In this document: positions 9,086-18,791 of the stretch, one piece after another
Position numbering within the stretch: the first letter of the stretch is position 1
How the letters are laid out: each line of letters begins with the position of its first letter
Source: Massilia arenae
GTDB lineage: Bacteria > Pseudomonadota > Gammaproteobacteria > Burkholderiales > Burkholderiaceae_D
Direction of reading: 5' to 3'
NCBI RefSeq assembly: GCF_008014745.1
Contig: NZ_VPFD01000016.1
Coordinates: forward strand, 1-64,000
Length of the DNA: 64,000 bases
Notes under the pieces: generated by a model
Database searches by the model: none
What the model was told of the DNA's origin: nothing
What the model saw: only the letters and a program-made list of their open reading frames with translations
Program-made: the position numbers and the translations under genes

Positions 9086-11197
9086 ATGAGTGCGCAGACC
9101 AGTACGACGCAGCCTGATCCTTCCCTGCCCGAGCAGTCGGGCGCCCTGTCACTCGACCTGCTGCTGAGTAACCTGCCGGGCGCCGTCTATCGCTGTCATA
9201 ACGACCGCGACTGGACCATCGAATTCATCAGCGACGGCGTCGAAAAGCTGACCGGCTACTCCCCAGCCGCCTTCACCGCGCGGCCCAGCCTTCCCTTCGG
9301 CTCCATCATTTTTCCCGAAGATCGCGCCCTGGTCGATGCTGCGGTCGCCCTGGCGCTGGCCCAGGGCCGCGCCTACCAGGTGACCTACCGGATCCGCACC
9401 GCGAGCGGCGACATACGCTGGATCTGCGAACAGGGTTCGCTCAACCTGTCGGGCGGCGCGCCCGGCATGCTGGAAGGGTTTCTCTCCGACTTCACGCGCC
9501 TGAAGAAGGCCGACCTCAAGATGCAGGAGCAGGCCTCGTTCCTGCAACGGGCACGCGATGCCATCATCGCGATGGACATGCATTCCGTCATCAGCTACTG
9601 GAACCATGGCGCCGAGCGCCTGTATGGCTGGAGCGCCCAGGAGGCGCTGGGAAAGCGCTTCTGCGACCTGTTGTGCGACAAGCCCGCACTCTACGAGGCC
9701 GCCTTCAGGCAGACGCTCGAATCGGGCGAGTGGGCGGGAGAACTGGCCCATATCCGGCGCGACGGCTCGACGGTCGACACCGATACCAGCTGGACCTTGC
9801 TGGGCGCGGACCACACCCTCGACGCCTGCCAGAAGATCCTGGTGATCGGCACCGACATCAGCGAACGCAAGATCAACGAAGCCAGGATCTTCCACCTGGC
9901 CTTCTTCGACCACCTGACCGATCTGCCCAACCGCGCCAACCTGCTCGACCATCTGCGCCGCGCCCTGCTCACCAGCACGCGCACGCGAAAGTGGGGCGCG
10001 CTGATGTTCTGCGACCTCGACAACTTCAAATTCCTCAACGACAGCCAGGGCCATGCGGCCGGCGACCAGCTGCTGCAGGCGGTGGCGCGCCGTCTCGAGC
10101 ACTGCGTGCGCGAGGCCGACATGGTGGCGCGCCTGGGCGGCGACGAGTTCGTGGTGCTGATCCAGCCGGTGGAGGACACGCGCGAACTGGCCGCGAACCA
10201 GGCCGAAATCGTCGCCGCCAAGGTGGTGGCGGCGCTGGCCGCGCCGTTCCAGCTGGGCGACCTGAATTACTCGGTGTCGGTCAGCATTGGCGTGGTCACG
10301 CTGTGCGGTGTCCACGACACGGTGGAATCGACCTTGCGCCAGGCCGACGGCGCGATGTACCAGGCCAAGGCCGCGGGCCGCAACACCTTCCGCTTCCACG
10401 ATCCGGCGGTGCAGGCCGCCTGGTCGGCGCGCGCCGAGCTCGAAGGCAGCCTGCGGCGCGCGCTGCAACAAGACGAGTTCATACTGCACTACCAGCCCCA
10501 GCTCGACCGCTCGGGCCGGGTGCTCGGGGCCGAGGCGCTGCTGCGCTGGCGCCTGCCCAATGGCAAGGTGCTGTATCCGGCCGAGTTCATCCGCGCCGCG
10601 GAAGAAAGCGGGATCATCGTCGAGATCGGCAAATGGGTGCTGCGCACCGCCTGCGCCGAGCTGGCGCGCTGGCAGCGCTCGGCCGACACGGCCGGCCTGA
10701 CCCTGTCGGTCAACGTCAGCGCGCGCCAGTTCAACCAGCCGGATTTCGTGCCCATGCTGCAGGGGATCTTCGAACACAGCGGGGTGCAGCCCTCGGGCCT
10801 GAAACTCGAGCTGACCGAAAGCCTGGTCATCACCGACTTCACCCAGACCGCGCATACCATGGCCACGCTCAAGCGGCGCGGCCTGAGCTTTTCGCTGGAC
10901 GACTTCGGCACCGGATACTCATCGCTGGCCTACCTGCGCAAGCTGCCGCTCGACCAGCTCAAGATCGACCACTCCTTCATGCGCGACGTGCTGACCGACC
11001 AGAACGACGCCTCGATCGTGCGCTCAATCATTGCGCTGGGCGACAGCCTGGGACTGCAGGTGATTGCCGAAGGGGTCGAGACGCTGGGGCAGCGGCAGTT
11101 CCTGTCGGATGCCGGCTGCTATCTCTACCAGGGTTTCCTGTACCAGCATGCCCTCAGCGCCGAGCATTTCACGCAGTACGCGCGGAGCGTGCATTAA
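9086..11197 (+). CDS. PAS-PAS-GGDEF-EAL cyclic-di-GMP signalling protein
   Basis: The 703-residue cytoplasmic protein has two PAS domains (about residues 25-145 and 150-280), a GGDEF domain and an EAL domain. The diguanylate cyclase motif RLGGDEF is near residue 349, with the inhibitory I-site RxxD (READ) five residues before GGDEF. The phosphodiesterase residues are complete: EALLRWR (about 483), NVSARQF, ELTES, DDFGTGYSS, LKIDHSF, AEGVET and YLYQGF. Both activities are therefore possible. The ATG at 9086 is preferred because GGGGA precedes it; a GTG at 9005 would add 27 residues. No membrane segment is present. Confidence 0.93.
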   Translation: MSAQTSTTQPDPSLPEQSGALSLDLLLSNLPGAVYRCHNDRDWTIEFISDGVEKLTGYSPAAFTARPSLPFGSIIFPEDRALVDAAVALALAQGRAYQVTYRIRTASGDIRWICEQGSLNLSGGAPGMLEGFLSDFTRLKKADLKMQEQASFLQRARDAIIAMDMHSVISYWNHGAERLYGWSAQEALGKRFCDLLCDKPALYEAAFRQTLESGEWAGELAHIRRDGSTVDTDTSWTLLGADHTLDACQKILVIGTDISERKINEARIFHLAFFDHLTDLPNRANLLDHLRRALLTSTRTRKWGALMFCDLDNFKFLNDSQGHAAGDQLLQAVARRLEHCVREADMVARLGGDEFVVLIQPVEDTRELAANQAEIVAAKVVAALAAPFQLGDLNYSVSVSIGVVTLCGVHDTVESTLRQADGAMYQAKAAGRNTFRFHDPAVQAAWSARAELEGSLRRALQQDEFILHYQPQLDRSGRVLGAEALLRWRLPNGKVLYPAEFIRAAEESGIIVEIGKWVLRTACAELARWQRSADTAGLTLSVNVSARQFNQPDFVPMLQGIFEHSGVQPSGLKLELTESLVITDFTQTAHTMATLKRRGLSFSLDDFGTGYSSLAYLRKLPLDQLKIDHSFMRDVLTDQNDASIVRSIIALGDSLGLQVIAEGVETLGQRQFLSDAGCYLYQGFLYQHALSAEHFTQYARSVH

Positions 11198-11224
11198 CCC
11201 TCGCGAATATAGTTGGCCTGTAAA

Positions 11225-11332
11225 CGTCGTCGTCCCCGCGCAGGCGGGGACCCAAGCCCTTCGCGCAACCACTACGTTTTACGTAGCCACTGCACTGGAA
11301 AACTTGGGTCCCCGCCTACCCGGGGACGACGT
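11225..11332. repeat. Dispersed paired palindrome, copy A (REPIN/dRS3-like)
   Basis: Two inverted arms, 11225-11256 and 11303-11332, each form a small hairpin (CCCCGCGCAGGCGGGG and CCCCGCCTACCCGGGG) with CCAAG pointing inward and GACGACG outward. About 46 bases lie between them, including the small palindrome CTACGTTTTACGTAG. It fills the gap between the convergent GGDEF/EAL and ompW genes and could act as a transcription stop. Confidence 0.85.
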
Positions 11333-11352
11333 ATTGAAGCTAACGAAAACGC

Positions 11353-12036
11353 TTAGAACTTGTAACCCACCGCCAGCACGATCGCCACCGGATCCAGTTT
11401 CATGAACTGGGTCTGGCCGGTCGAGAAGTGCACGTCGGTGCGCAGGCGGGTCTTGATGACGGTGGCGTCGGCGAACCAGCGCTCGTCGAAGTTCATCGCC
11501 ACGCCGACTTGCGCGCTATAGGTCAGCTTGTTGTCGATCTTGAAGGTGGTCGGCACGTCGCTGCCCGGATTGGTGATCGCGGTCATCTTGGTCGAACCGC
11601 GTTCCTTCATGAAGTAGGCATAGGTCGGACCGAAGCCGATGAAGGGACGGAAGGTCGAGGTCGGCGCGCCGAAGCGGTATTGCACGAAGGCGGTCGGCGG
11701 CAGCGCCTCGACCTCGCCCAGCTTGCCGGTGCCATCGATCGCGCCGGCGCCGTAGATGCTGTGCTTGTACGGCGTGCCGAGCGCGCCTTCGACCGAGATA
11801 TTGTCGGTCAGGCTGTACGACAGGATCAGCACCGGCTGCATGTCGTTGCCGACGTCGGCCTTGGTGCCCGGCAGCGCAGGGGCGCTGATGTCGCCGCTCT
11901 CGACCTTCGGCATCAAGCGGTTGAAACCGACCTTGGCCGTGATCTGGCCGGCCGATTGCGCGTATGCGCCGGACGCGAATGCCAGCCCGGCAGCCACACC
12001 CAGCACCTTGATCATGCTGTTGAAACGAATATTCAT
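11353..12036 (-). CDS. ompW: OmpW family outer-membrane protein
   Basis: The 227-residue protein begins with a signal peptide (cleavage after GAYA) and has the eight-stranded barrel pattern of OmpW. Signs include the early KVGFNRLMPK, SLTDNISVEGALGTPYKHSIYGAG, the family hallmark LPPTAFVQYRFG...FRPFIGFGPTYAYF, and the terminal VAIVLAVGYKF with C-terminal phenylalanine needed for barrel assembly. OmpW forms a narrow hydrophobic channel for small apolar molecules and responds to stress. It is downstream of, and co-oriented with, the GDSL esterase but separated by a hairpin. Confidence 0.93.
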   Translation of the reverse strand: MNIRFNSMIKVLGVAAGLAFASGAYAQSAGQITAKVGFNRLMPKVESGDISAPALPGTKADVGNDMQPVLILSYSLTDNISVEGALGTPYKHSIYGAGAIDGTGKLGEVEALPPTAFVQYRFGAPTSTFRPFIGFGPTYAYFMKERGSTKMTAITNPGSDVPTTFKIDNKLTYSAQVGVAMNFDERWFADATVIKTRLRTDVHFSTGQTQFMKLDPVAIVLAVGYKF

Positions 12037-12059
12037 ACTATCTCCTGATGTGTGTGATG

Positions 12060-12082
12060 AGGCCCGCCATCGAGGCGGGCCT
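12060..12082 (-). terminator. Hairpin after the GDSL gene
   Basis: A perfect 9-bp stem (AGGCCCGCC / GGCGGGCCT) with a five-base loop lies just after the stop codon at 12091 and before the ompW start. There is no T-tract on the minus strand, so it is a weak terminator or an RNA-stabilising hairpin. Confidence 0.55.
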
Positions 12083-12090
12083 GCCGCTGC

Positions 12091-13452
12091 TTACAGCCAG
12101 CCCTTGATTGCCATGTCCTTGAAGACGTAGCGGGCGATGAGGTCGTTCTCGAACGGGGTCGGGTGGATCCCGTCGGCGAACATGTAGCGGCTCACATCAC
12201 CTGCGACCGTGTTGTTCGCGGTGCAGATCAGCGAGGTGGTGCCCAGCGCGTTTTCGGCGCAGGCCGGGGCGCTGGTGTTGGTCAGGCCGTATGGGCCGGG
12301 GTTCTTCACCTGGTCGTTGCTGACGGTGTACAGGTCGGTGTACAGCACGCGCGCATCGTCGGCGCCCAGGCCGGCTTTCAGCTGGGTATTGAAAGCGTTG
12401 ACCATGGCGGTCACCAGTTGCTGGATCGCCACAGGACGCGACTTGGCGGTCGGGGTGCTGGCGACGTCCGGCAGATTGGCGACGATGACGTACTTGGCGC
12501 CCTTGGCCAGCAGTTCGCTCTTGACCAGGCCGGCCATTTGCGCGCCGGCGGTGCCGAGTGCGGTGACCATGGCGGTCGCGTTGGCGGTGGCATAGGCGCC
12601 GGCCGCGGTATTGCCGGCGGCGGTGCCGTCGGCCTGGGCGGCGGCCACGATCGGGCCATGCACGGCCGGCTGGGCAACAGCCTGGTTACCCGGCTGGGTC
12701 GCGGCGGCGCGCACGGCGGCCTGCACCACGGTCTGGTCGGTCTTGCCCGGACGTGCGTTCTCGGTGGCGATCGCCGCACCGATGGCTTGCGCCGCGGCTT
12801 GCGGATTGGTCGCGCCGGCCGCGAGGCGGGTGGCCAGGGCGGTGGCGAAGGCTTGCGCGCCGGCGGCGGTGCCGGCACCCGTCACGGCGGCCAGCTGCAT
12901 CAGCACGTCGTTACCGCCCGACAGCACGGTCACCAGTTCGGTGCCGCTGAACTTGTTGCCGGTCTTGGTCAGGTGATTGGCGATCTGGGTCACCATCGGC
13001 GTGGTCATTTCGCCGATCGGCGAGCCGGTCGCGGCATTGCCCGGGCCAATCGGATTGACCACGCGCGAACCGCCTTGCGCATAGTTGAAGCAATTCGCAT
13101 GGTTCACGATCGGCACGTTGAAGCCGAGCGAGGCATCGCCCTGCAGGCCGGTCTGGGCGGCGCACGGCGCCGGCAGCTTGAGCTGGGCGGCCATGAAGTC
13201 GAGCCAGATCTTGCCGCTCAGGTCAACGTTCTTGGCAGTGCTGTCGCCATTGATGGTGAACTTGCCGCCGCCGGCCGCCGCCACGGCGCCGACGCGGTAG
13301 GTGCCCACGTCCGACAGGCTATCGCCGAACGACACCATATTGGTGAAGGTGAGCTTGACGGTCTGGTCGCCGCCGGCTGGGCTGGTGCCGCCGCCGCATG
13401 CGGTCAGGAGCGCGGCCGTCAGAACGGCCAGCGCGAATTTGGTATGACGCAT
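12091..13452 (-). CDS. GDSL/SGNH-family esterase lipoprotein
   Basis: The 453-residue protein has a lipoprotein signal (lipobox LTAC, Cys19) followed by an SGNH hydrolase domain. Block I is FGDSLSDVG at residues 42-50 with the nucleophile serine. Block II glycine is in NYAQGGSRV, block III asparagine in LSGGNDVL, and the block V Asp/His in ADGIHPTPFE near the C-terminus. A long alanine-rich, low-complexity insert (about residues 175-300) separates blocks III and V. It is probably an outer-membrane-anchored lipase or esterase. Unlike autotransporter esterases it has no barrel. Confidence 0.88.
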   Translation of the reverse strand: MRHTKFALAVLTAALLTACGGGTSPAGGDQTVKLTFTNMVSFGDSLSDVGTYRVGAVAAAGGGKFTINGDSTAKNVDLSGKIWLDFMAAQLKLPAPCAAQTGLQGDASLGFNVPIVNHANCFNYAQGGSRVVNPIGPGNAATGSPIGEMTTPMVTQIANHLTKTGNKFSGTELVTVLSGGNDVLMQLAAVTGAGTAAGAQAFATALATRLAAGATNPQAAAQAIGAAIATENARPGKTDQTVVQAAVRAAATQPGNQAVAQPAVHGPIVAAAQADGTAAGNTAAGAYATANATAMVTALGTAGAQMAGLVKSELLAKGAKYVIVANLPDVASTPTAKSRPVAIQQLVTAMVNAFNTQLKAGLGADDARVLYTDLYTVSNDQVKNPGPYGLTNTSAPACAENALGTTSLICTANNTVAGDVSRYMFADGIHPTPFENDLIARYVFKDMAIKGWL

Positions 13453-13711
13453 TGTGTCTCCTGGATTGAAATTATTGTGAAACGAACGCCCGTGCTATTC
13501 GCATCATGATAACTATGCCAGCGTTGAAACCGCTTGTATAGCAAATTCCATTGCGCGTTGGCATTTGGCTACCACACCTATCAAAAGAGATGGGTAAGCT
13601 AGAGGGAAGGGATTATAACCAGCGTTTTCTTTGTAGAAAGAGACGAATTTGTAACGGAGGAGTGCGAAACGCGGAGCGTTTGATCTCCGTCATTCGCTTT
13701 ATTGATATAAA

Positions 13712-14743
13712 TTAAACTTTTGCTTGGCTGTTGAGCAAACCGTGCACAATGCCCGTCGAGCCATGGGCTGCGCGGCGCAGGCGGTCATTCACGCCCAGCC
13801 AGTCTCCGCCCTGCGGTGGCGCCTCGACCAGGATCACGTCGGCGCCCTGCCCGTCCATCGCGCGCAGCGCGGCGTACAGCGCGTGGGCGAAGCCGTCGGG
13901 CGCGGCCGGCAGGCGCAGCGCGGCGTGGGTGGCCGGCATATCGCTCATATGGATCAGGGCCACCTTGCGGTCGGCGCCGTGCAGCGCGGCCACGGTGTCC
14001 AGCAGGGTCGCCCGCTCCTGCATCGCCACCGGCGTGTGCGGCGCGTAATGCGATTCGAGCGTGCCAGAGGCGCGCGGCGCCGCAGCATCCGGCGCGGCCG
14101 GCATCTGGTCGATCACGGCGGCGATCGCCTCGGCACTGATCTGGCCGGGACGCAGCAGCACCGGGCCGTGCGTATCCAGGCGCGACAGGTCGACGATGGT
14201 CGATTCGATGCCGACCTGGGATGGGCCGCCATCGAGCACCATGGCCACGCTGCCATCGCTCCCGAATTCCTGCTGCACGTGCTCGGCCAGCGTCGGGCTG
14301 ACGTGGCCGAATTTATTCGCCGACGGCGCAGCGACGCCGCCCTTGCCACCCTTGAAGGCGCGCAGCAGCGCCAGCGCCACCGGGTGCGCCGGGCAGCGCA
14401 GGCCGACCGTGTCCTGGCCGCCGCTGACGGCGTCCGGGATGTTCGGGGCGCGCTTGAGGATCATGGTGAGCGGGCCGGGCCAGAAGGCAGCGGCCAGCGC
14501 TTGCGCCTGCGGCGGGATGTCGCAGGCCCAGTAGTCGAGCGGCGCCTCCGGCGCCAGGTGCACGATCACCGGATGGTCTTGCGGACGGCCCTTGGCGGCG
14601 TAGATGGCGGCCACCGCCGCCGGATTCTCGGCGTCGGCGCCCAGGCCATACACGGTCTCGGTCGGGAAGGCGACCAGCGCGCCCGCTTCGAGTGCGCGGG
14701 CGGCGGCGTCGATGGCGGCCGGGTCGAACTGCTGCGTGTCCAT
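13712..14743 (-). CDS. tsaC: L-threonylcarbamoyladenylate synthase (TsaC/Sua5)
   Basis: This enzyme makes threonylcarbamoyl-AMP from threonine, bicarbonate and ATP, the first step of t6A37 tRNA modification. The YrdC domain is clear (AFPTETVYGLGADA, AKGRPQDHPVIVHL, SANKFGHVSPT, ESTIVDLS). At 343 residues the protein also carries the extra C-terminal Sua5 domain after a SGTLESHYAPHTPV linker. It starts one base after the purK stop, as the last gene of the purC-purE-purK-tsaC run, so it is likely cotranscribed. Confidence 0.94.
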   Translation of the reverse strand: MDTQQFDPAAIDAAARALEAGALVAFPTETVYGLGADAENPAAVAAIYAAKGRPQDHPVIVHLAPEAPLDYWACDIPPQAQALAAAFWPGPLTMILKRAPNIPDAVSGGQDTVGLRCPAHPVALALLRAFKGGKGGVAAPSANKFGHVSPTLAEHVQQEFGSDGSVAMVLDGGPSQVGIESTIVDLSRLDTHGPVLLRPGQISAEAIAAVIDQMPAAPDAAAPRASGTLESHYAPHTPVAMQERATLLDTVAALHGADRKVALIHMSDMPATHAALRLPAAPDGFAHALYAALRAMDGQGADVILVEAPPQGGDWLGVNDRLRRAAHGSTGIVHGLLNSQAKV

Positions 14744-14744
14744 C

Positions 14745-15941
14745 TTAGGGCTCGATTCCCAGGATCGCGCAGGCGGCCCGCAGATTGCCCTGCGCCTCGG
14801 CCAGCGTCGGCGCGACGAAGGTCACGTGGCCCATCTTGCGGCCGCGGCGCGGGTCGTTCTTGCCGTACAGGTGCAGGTTGGCGCCAGGCAGCGCCAGCAC
14901 CCGGTCCCAGGCCGGTTCGCGTGCGTCTTCGCTATCCCCTTCAAACCAGACGTCGCCCAGGATGTTGAGCATGACGCTGGCCGAATGCTGGCGCACGTCG
15001 CCCAGCGGCAGGCGCGCCATCGCACGGACCTGCTGCGCGAACTGGCTGGTGATGCAGGCGTCGATCGTGTAGTGGCCGCTGTTGTGCGGCCGCGGCGCCA
15101 TCTCGTTGACGACCAGCGTGCCGTCTTCGAGCACGAAGAACTCGATGCACAGCACGCCCACATAACCCAGCTGGGCGACGATGGCGCGCGCCGCATCCTG
15201 GGCCTGCTGCGCGCAGGCCGCGGACACGTTCGGTCCCGGCACGGTGGTGGTGAACAAGATGCCGTCGCGGTGCACGTTCTCGGCGATCGGGTAGACGACC
15301 GACTCGCCATCGTGGCCGCGCGCGGTCAGCACCGAGACCTCGTAGGCCAGCGGCAGCATCTTCTCCAGCAGGCAGGTCACGCCATCCATGCTGTCGAAGG
15401 CGGCGCGCACGTCGTCGCGCGAGCGCACGCGGACCTGGCCCTTGCCGTCGTAACCCATGCGCACGGTCTTGAGGATGCCCGGCAGCAGATCGTCCTTGAC
15501 GTCGTCGATATCGGCATGCGAGGCGATGGTCTTGTGCGGCGCCGGCAGCACCTTCGAGGTCGGCGCGCAATCGACGAAGAACTTTTTCTCGAGGATGCGG
15601 TCTTGCGCGATCTGCACGCACAGGCTCGATGGCGCGACGAAGCTGTCGGCGGCGAGCTGCGCCAGGCTGTCGGCCGGGACGTTCTCGAATTCGGTGGTGA
15701 CGGCCGCGCACAGTGCGCTTAGCGTGGCCAGGGCGTCGCCATCGGTGTAATCGCCTTCGATGGTGCGGTCGGCCACCTGGCCGGCCGGGCAATCGGCGCT
15801 CGGCTCGAGCACGGCGACCTTGTAGCCCATGGCCTGGGCGGCGTGGGCGAACATGCGGCCGAGCTGGCCGCCGCCCATCACGCCAAGCCAGGTCGACGGA
15901 TCGGCGGATGGGAGGATTGGGGACAATGCGGGTTGAGTCAT
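14745..15941 (-). CDS. purK: 5-(carboxyamino)imidazole ribonucleotide synthase PurK
   Basis: PurK (398 residues) uses ATP and bicarbonate to carboxylate AIR to N5-CAIR in purine synthesis. The N-terminal [21 protein letters not shown], the ATP-grasp segment [13 protein letters not shown], and the catalytic ELSV-like and [17 protein letters not shown] blocks are intact. Four bases separate it from purE upstream and one base from tsaC downstream, indicating a tight operon. Confidence 0.97.
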   Translation of the reverse strand: MTQPALSPILPSADPSTWLGVMGGGQLGRMFAHAAQAMGYKVAVLEPSADCPAGQVADRTIEGDYTDGDALATLSALCAAVTTEFENVPADSLAQLAADSFVAPSSLCVQIAQDRILEKKFFVDCAPTSKVLPAPHKTIASHADIDDVKDDLLPGILKTVRMGYDGKGQVRVRSRDDVRAAFDSMDGVTCLLEKMLPLAYEVSVLTARGHDGESVVYPIAENVHRDGILFTTTVPGPNVSAACAQQAQDAARAIVAQLGYVGVLCIEFFVLEDGTLVVNEMAPRPHNSGHYTIDACITSQFAQQVRAMARLPLGDVRQHSASVMLNILGDVWFEGDSEDAREPAWDRVLALPGANLHLYGKNDPRRGRKMGHVTFVAPTLAEAQGNLRAACAILGIEP

Positions 15942-15945
15942 TGAC

Positions 15946-16443
15946 TTACAGGGGAAGAGTCATGGCCTGGGCGGCGGCGGTCTGGTCGCGGCGGAACTGC
16001 TCCAGCTTGTCAGCCAGTGCATCGTCGTTGGCGGCGATGATCGCCACCGCGGTCAGGGCCGCGTTGGCGGCGCCGGCTTCGCCGATGGCGAAGGTCGACA
16101 CCGGCACGCCTTTCGGCATCTGCACGATCGACAGCAGAGAATCCTCGCCGCGCAGGTATTTCGACGGCACCGGCACGCCCAGCACCGGCACGATGGTCTT
16201 GGCAGCCACCATGCCAGGCAGGTGGGCCGCGCCGCCGGCGCCGGCGATGATGGCGCGCAGGCCGCGGCTACGCGCCTGTTCGGCATAGGTGAACATCTCG
16301 TCCGGCATGCGGTGGGCCGAGATCACTTGCGCTTCGAACGGCACGCCGAATTGCTTCAGGATGGCGACCGCGTTCTGCATCACATCCCAGTCGGACGAGG
16401 AACCCATGATCACGCCGACCAACGGCTTGGTTTGATCCGTCAT
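15946..16443 (-). CDS. purE: N5-CAIR mutase PurE
   Basis: PurE (165 residues) converts N5-CAIR, the PurK product, to CAIR. The start [16 protein letters not shown], the SAHRMPDEM motif with the catalytic histidine, and [15 protein letters not shown] are all present, as in class I PurE. It lies between purC and purK with four-base spacers on each side. Confidence 0.97.
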   Translation of the reverse strand: MTDQTKPLVGVIMGSSSDWDVMQNAVAILKQFGVPFEAQVISAHRMPDEMFTYAEQARSRGLRAIIAGAGGAAHLPGMVAAKTIVPVLGVPVPSKYLRGEDSLLSIVQMPKGVPVSTFAIGEAGAANAALTAVAIIAANDDALADKLEQFRRDQTAAAQAMTLPL

Positions 16444-16447
16444 CTGC

Positions 16448-17344
16448 TTACGCCTTCAGCTTCTCGCCGGTCAGGCGTTCGATGGCTTCGAAATACTTGG
16501 CCTGGGTTTTCTCGATGACGTCCGCCGGCAGCGCTGGCGCCGGTGCGGTCTTGCCCCAGTCGGTCAGGGTTTCCAGGTAGTCGCGCACGAACTGCTTGTC
16601 GAACGACGGCGGCGACATGCCCGGCGCGTACGAGTCGGCCGGCCAGAAGCGCGACGAGTCGGCGGTCAGGACTTCGTCCATCAGGTGCATCACGCCGTTG
16701 TCATCGAGGCCGAATTCGAACTTGGTGTCGGCGATGATGATGCCTTTAGTGGCGGCATATTCGGCGGCGGCGGTGTACAGCTTGATGCTGATATCGCGCA
16801 TCTTGGCGGCCAGTTCGGCGCCGATCTTTTCTTCCATCTGGGCGAACGAGATATTTTCGTCGTGCTCGCCGATATCGGCCTTGGCGGCCGGGGTGAACAG
16901 CGGCTCCGGCAGCTTGTCGGCCTGGCGCAGGCCGGCCGGAAGCTGGATGCCGCAGATCGCGCCGCTTTGGCTGTAGTCCTTCCATCCCGAGCCGATGATG
17001 TAGCCGCGCACGACGGCTTCGACCATGATCGGTTTCAGGCGCTTGGCCACGACGGCGCGGCCGCGCACCTGCTCCACCTCGTTCTCGGCGACCACGCTCT
17101 CCGGCGCCACGCCGGTCAGGTGGTTCGGCACGATGTGACCGAGCTTCTCGAACCAGAAATCGCTCATCTGGTTCAGCACCATGCCCTTGCCCGGGATCGG
17201 CTCGTTCATGACCACGTCAAAGGCCGACAGGCGGTCGGTGGTGACGATCAGGATCTTGTCGTCGCCGACGGCGTAGTTATCGCGCACCTTGCCGTGACCG
17301 AGCAGTGGCAGGGACTGGATGGAGGATTGGTAGAGGCTGTTCAT
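16448..17344 (-). CDS. purC: SAICAR synthase PurC
   Basis: PurC (298 residues) joins aspartate to CAIR to give SAICAR, the step after PurE. The motifs [48 protein letters not shown] and ADTKFEFG are complete. The length matches the longer yeast-like PurC type common in betaproteobacteria. It is first in the purC-purE-purK-tsaC cluster, so the operon promoter must lie upstream, before copy B of the dispersed palindrome. Confidence 0.97.
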   Translation of the reverse strand: MNSLYQSSIQSLPLLGHGKVRDNYAVGDDKILIVTTDRLSAFDVVMNEPIPGKGMVLNQMSDFWFEKLGHIVPNHLTGVAPESVVAENEVEQVRGRAVVAKRLKPIMVEAVVRGYIIGSGWKDYSQSGAICGIQLPAGLRQADKLPEPLFTPAAKADIGEHDENISFAQMEEKIGAELAAKMRDISIKLYTAAAEYAATKGIIIADTKFEFGLDDNGVMHLMDEVLTADSSRFWPADSYAPGMSPPSFDKQFVRDYLETLTDWGKTAPAPALPADVIEKTQAKYFEAIERLTGEKLKA

Positions 17345-17456
17345 AGATGGGCTATCAGGAAAGCGGAAACCGGCGACAAAGGCCGCCGGTTGAGAAAGTC
17401 AGGCCTGGTTGGCCTGTCCAATACGATATTTTACGTCAATTTCGCCTGAATACCGT

Positions 17457-17479
17457 CCTTTCCGTCATTGACGGAAAGG
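17457..17479. repeat. Perfect 11-bp inverted repeat beside palindrome copy B
   Basis: CCTTTCCGTCA and its exact complement TGACGGAAAGG are separated by one base, forming a stable hairpin. It abuts the dispersed palindrome at 17478 and is not found at the other copies. Its role is unknown; it lies in the purC upstream region. Confidence 0.6.
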
Positions 17480-17581
17480 ACTCCCCGCGAAGGCGGGGAC
17501 CCAAGTACGCATGCATTGTGGCGAAGATTACTACTACCACTGCGCGTAAGACTGGGGTTCCCGCCTTCGCGGGAACGACGT
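17478..17581. repeat. Dispersed paired palindrome, copy B (REPIN/dRS3-like)
   Basis: Inverted arms at 17478-17506 (CTCCCCGCGAAGGCGGGGAC) and 17551-17581 (GGTTCCCGCCTTCGCGGGAA) flank a unique 44-base centre, with CCAAG-like ends facing inward as in copy A. It lies between the fba stop (17602) and the purC start, where it may end fba transcripts. Confidence 0.85.
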
Positions 17582-17601
17582 GCTGAAGGCGCGGGTCTGG
17601 C

Positions 17602-18666
17602 TTATTGGACGATCTGCGCCAGTTCGCCGGCCTTGTAACGCTCGGCCATCTTGTCCAGCGGGATCGGCTTGATCTTGCCAGCCTGGCCTTCGCAGCCAAA
17701 CGCCAGGAAGCGCGCCTTGCACACTTCCATCGCCGCTTCGCGCGCCGGCTTCAGGTAGTCGCGCGGGTCGAACTTCGACGGGTTCTGGAACATGTATTTG
17801 CGGATCGCGGCCGTCATCGCCAGGCGGATGTCGGTGTCGATATTGATCTTGCGGACGCCGTGCTTGATGCCCTCTTGAATCTCTTCGACAGGCACGCCAT
17901 AGGTTTCCTTCATGTCGCCGCCGAATTCGCGGATGATAGCCAGCAGTTCCTGCGGCACCGACGACGAGCCGTGCATCACCAGGTGGGTGTTGGGGATGCG
18001 GGCGTGGATTTCCTTGATGCGGTCGATCGCCAGGATGTCGCCGGTCGGCTTGCGCGTAAACTTGTAGGCGCCGTGCGAGGTGCCAATTGCGATCGCCAAA
18101 GCGTCGCATTGCGTGCGCTTGACGAAGTCGGCCGCCTGGTCGACGTCGGTCAGCAGCTGTTCGCGGGTCATCTTGCCATCCGCGCCGTGGCCGTCTTCCT
18201 TGTCGCCTTGCATGGTCTCCAGCGAGCCCAGCACGCCCAGCTCGGCTTCGACGGTCACGCCGATCGAGTGCGCGAACTTGACGACTTCTTGCGACACCTG
18301 AACGTTATATTCATAGCTGGCGACGCTCTTGCCGTCGGCTTCGAGCGAACCGTCCATCATCACAGAACTGAAACCCGAACGGATCGCGGCCATGCAGACG
18401 GCTGGCGACTGCCCGTGGTCCTGGTGCATGACGACCGGGATGTGCGGGTAAGCTTCGACGGCGGCGTCGATCAGGTGGCGCAGGAAGGCTTCGCCCGCGT
18501 ATTTGCGCGCGCCGGCCGAGGCCTGCATGATGACCGGGCTGTTGGCAGCATCGGCGGCAGCCATGATGGCCTGCACCTGCTCCAGGTTGTTGACGTTGAA
18601 TGCCGGCAGGCCGTAGCCGTTTTCGGCGGCGTGGTCCAGCAATTGACGCAATGATACGAGTGCCAT
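17602..18666 (-). CDS. fba: Class II fructose-1,6-bisphosphate aldolase
   Basis: The 354-residue enzyme splits fructose-1,6-bisphosphate into glyceraldehyde-3-phosphate and dihydroxyacetone phosphate, or the reverse in gluconeogenesis. The zinc-binding HQDHG motif near residue 80, the second metal region ELGVLGSLE, and GTSHGAYKF plus [11 protein letters not shown] identify a class II (zinc) aldolase of the CbbA type. The start at [13 protein letters not shown] is chosen because it matches the family N-terminus. It follows pyk and pgk on the same strand, forming a lower-glycolysis gene group. Confidence 0.96.
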   Translation of the reverse strand: MALVSLRQLLDHAAENGYGLPAFNVNNLEQVQAIMAAADAANSPVIMQASAGARKYAGEAFLRHLIDAAVEAYPHIPVVMHQDHGQSPAVCMAAIRSGFSSVMMDGSLEADGKSVASYEYNVQVSQEVVKFAHSIGVTVEAELGVLGSLETMQGDKEDGHGADGKMTREQLLTDVDQAADFVKRTQCDALAIAIGTSHGAYKFTRKPTGDILAIDRIKEIHARIPNTHLVMHGSSSVPQELLAIIREFGGDMKETYGVPVEEIQEGIKHGVRKINIDTDIRLAMTAAIRKYMFQNPSKFDPRDYLKPAREAAMEVCKARFLAFGCEGQAGKIKPIPLDKMAERYKAGELAQIVQ

Positions 18667-18689
18667 GGTTGTACTCCAAAACAATAAAG

Positions 18690-18711
18690 AAACTTGTTCG
18701 GGAATCCCGAA
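18690..18711 (-). terminator. Possible terminator between pyk and fba
   Basis: A 6-bp stem TTCGGG/CCCGAA with a three-base loop is followed, on the minus strand, by a T-rich stretch (CAAGTTTCTTTATTG). A second GC-rich hairpin with GGCGCC arms lies just before it at 18722-18746. Together they may reduce read-through from pyk into fba. Confidence 0.45.
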
Positions 18712-18791
18712 TGCCGAGCGCGGCGCCATCCGTCCTGGACGGCGCCGGGCAAATGTCGCTGTTCGCGTCTCAGGCTACTCGTCGATTCCCT

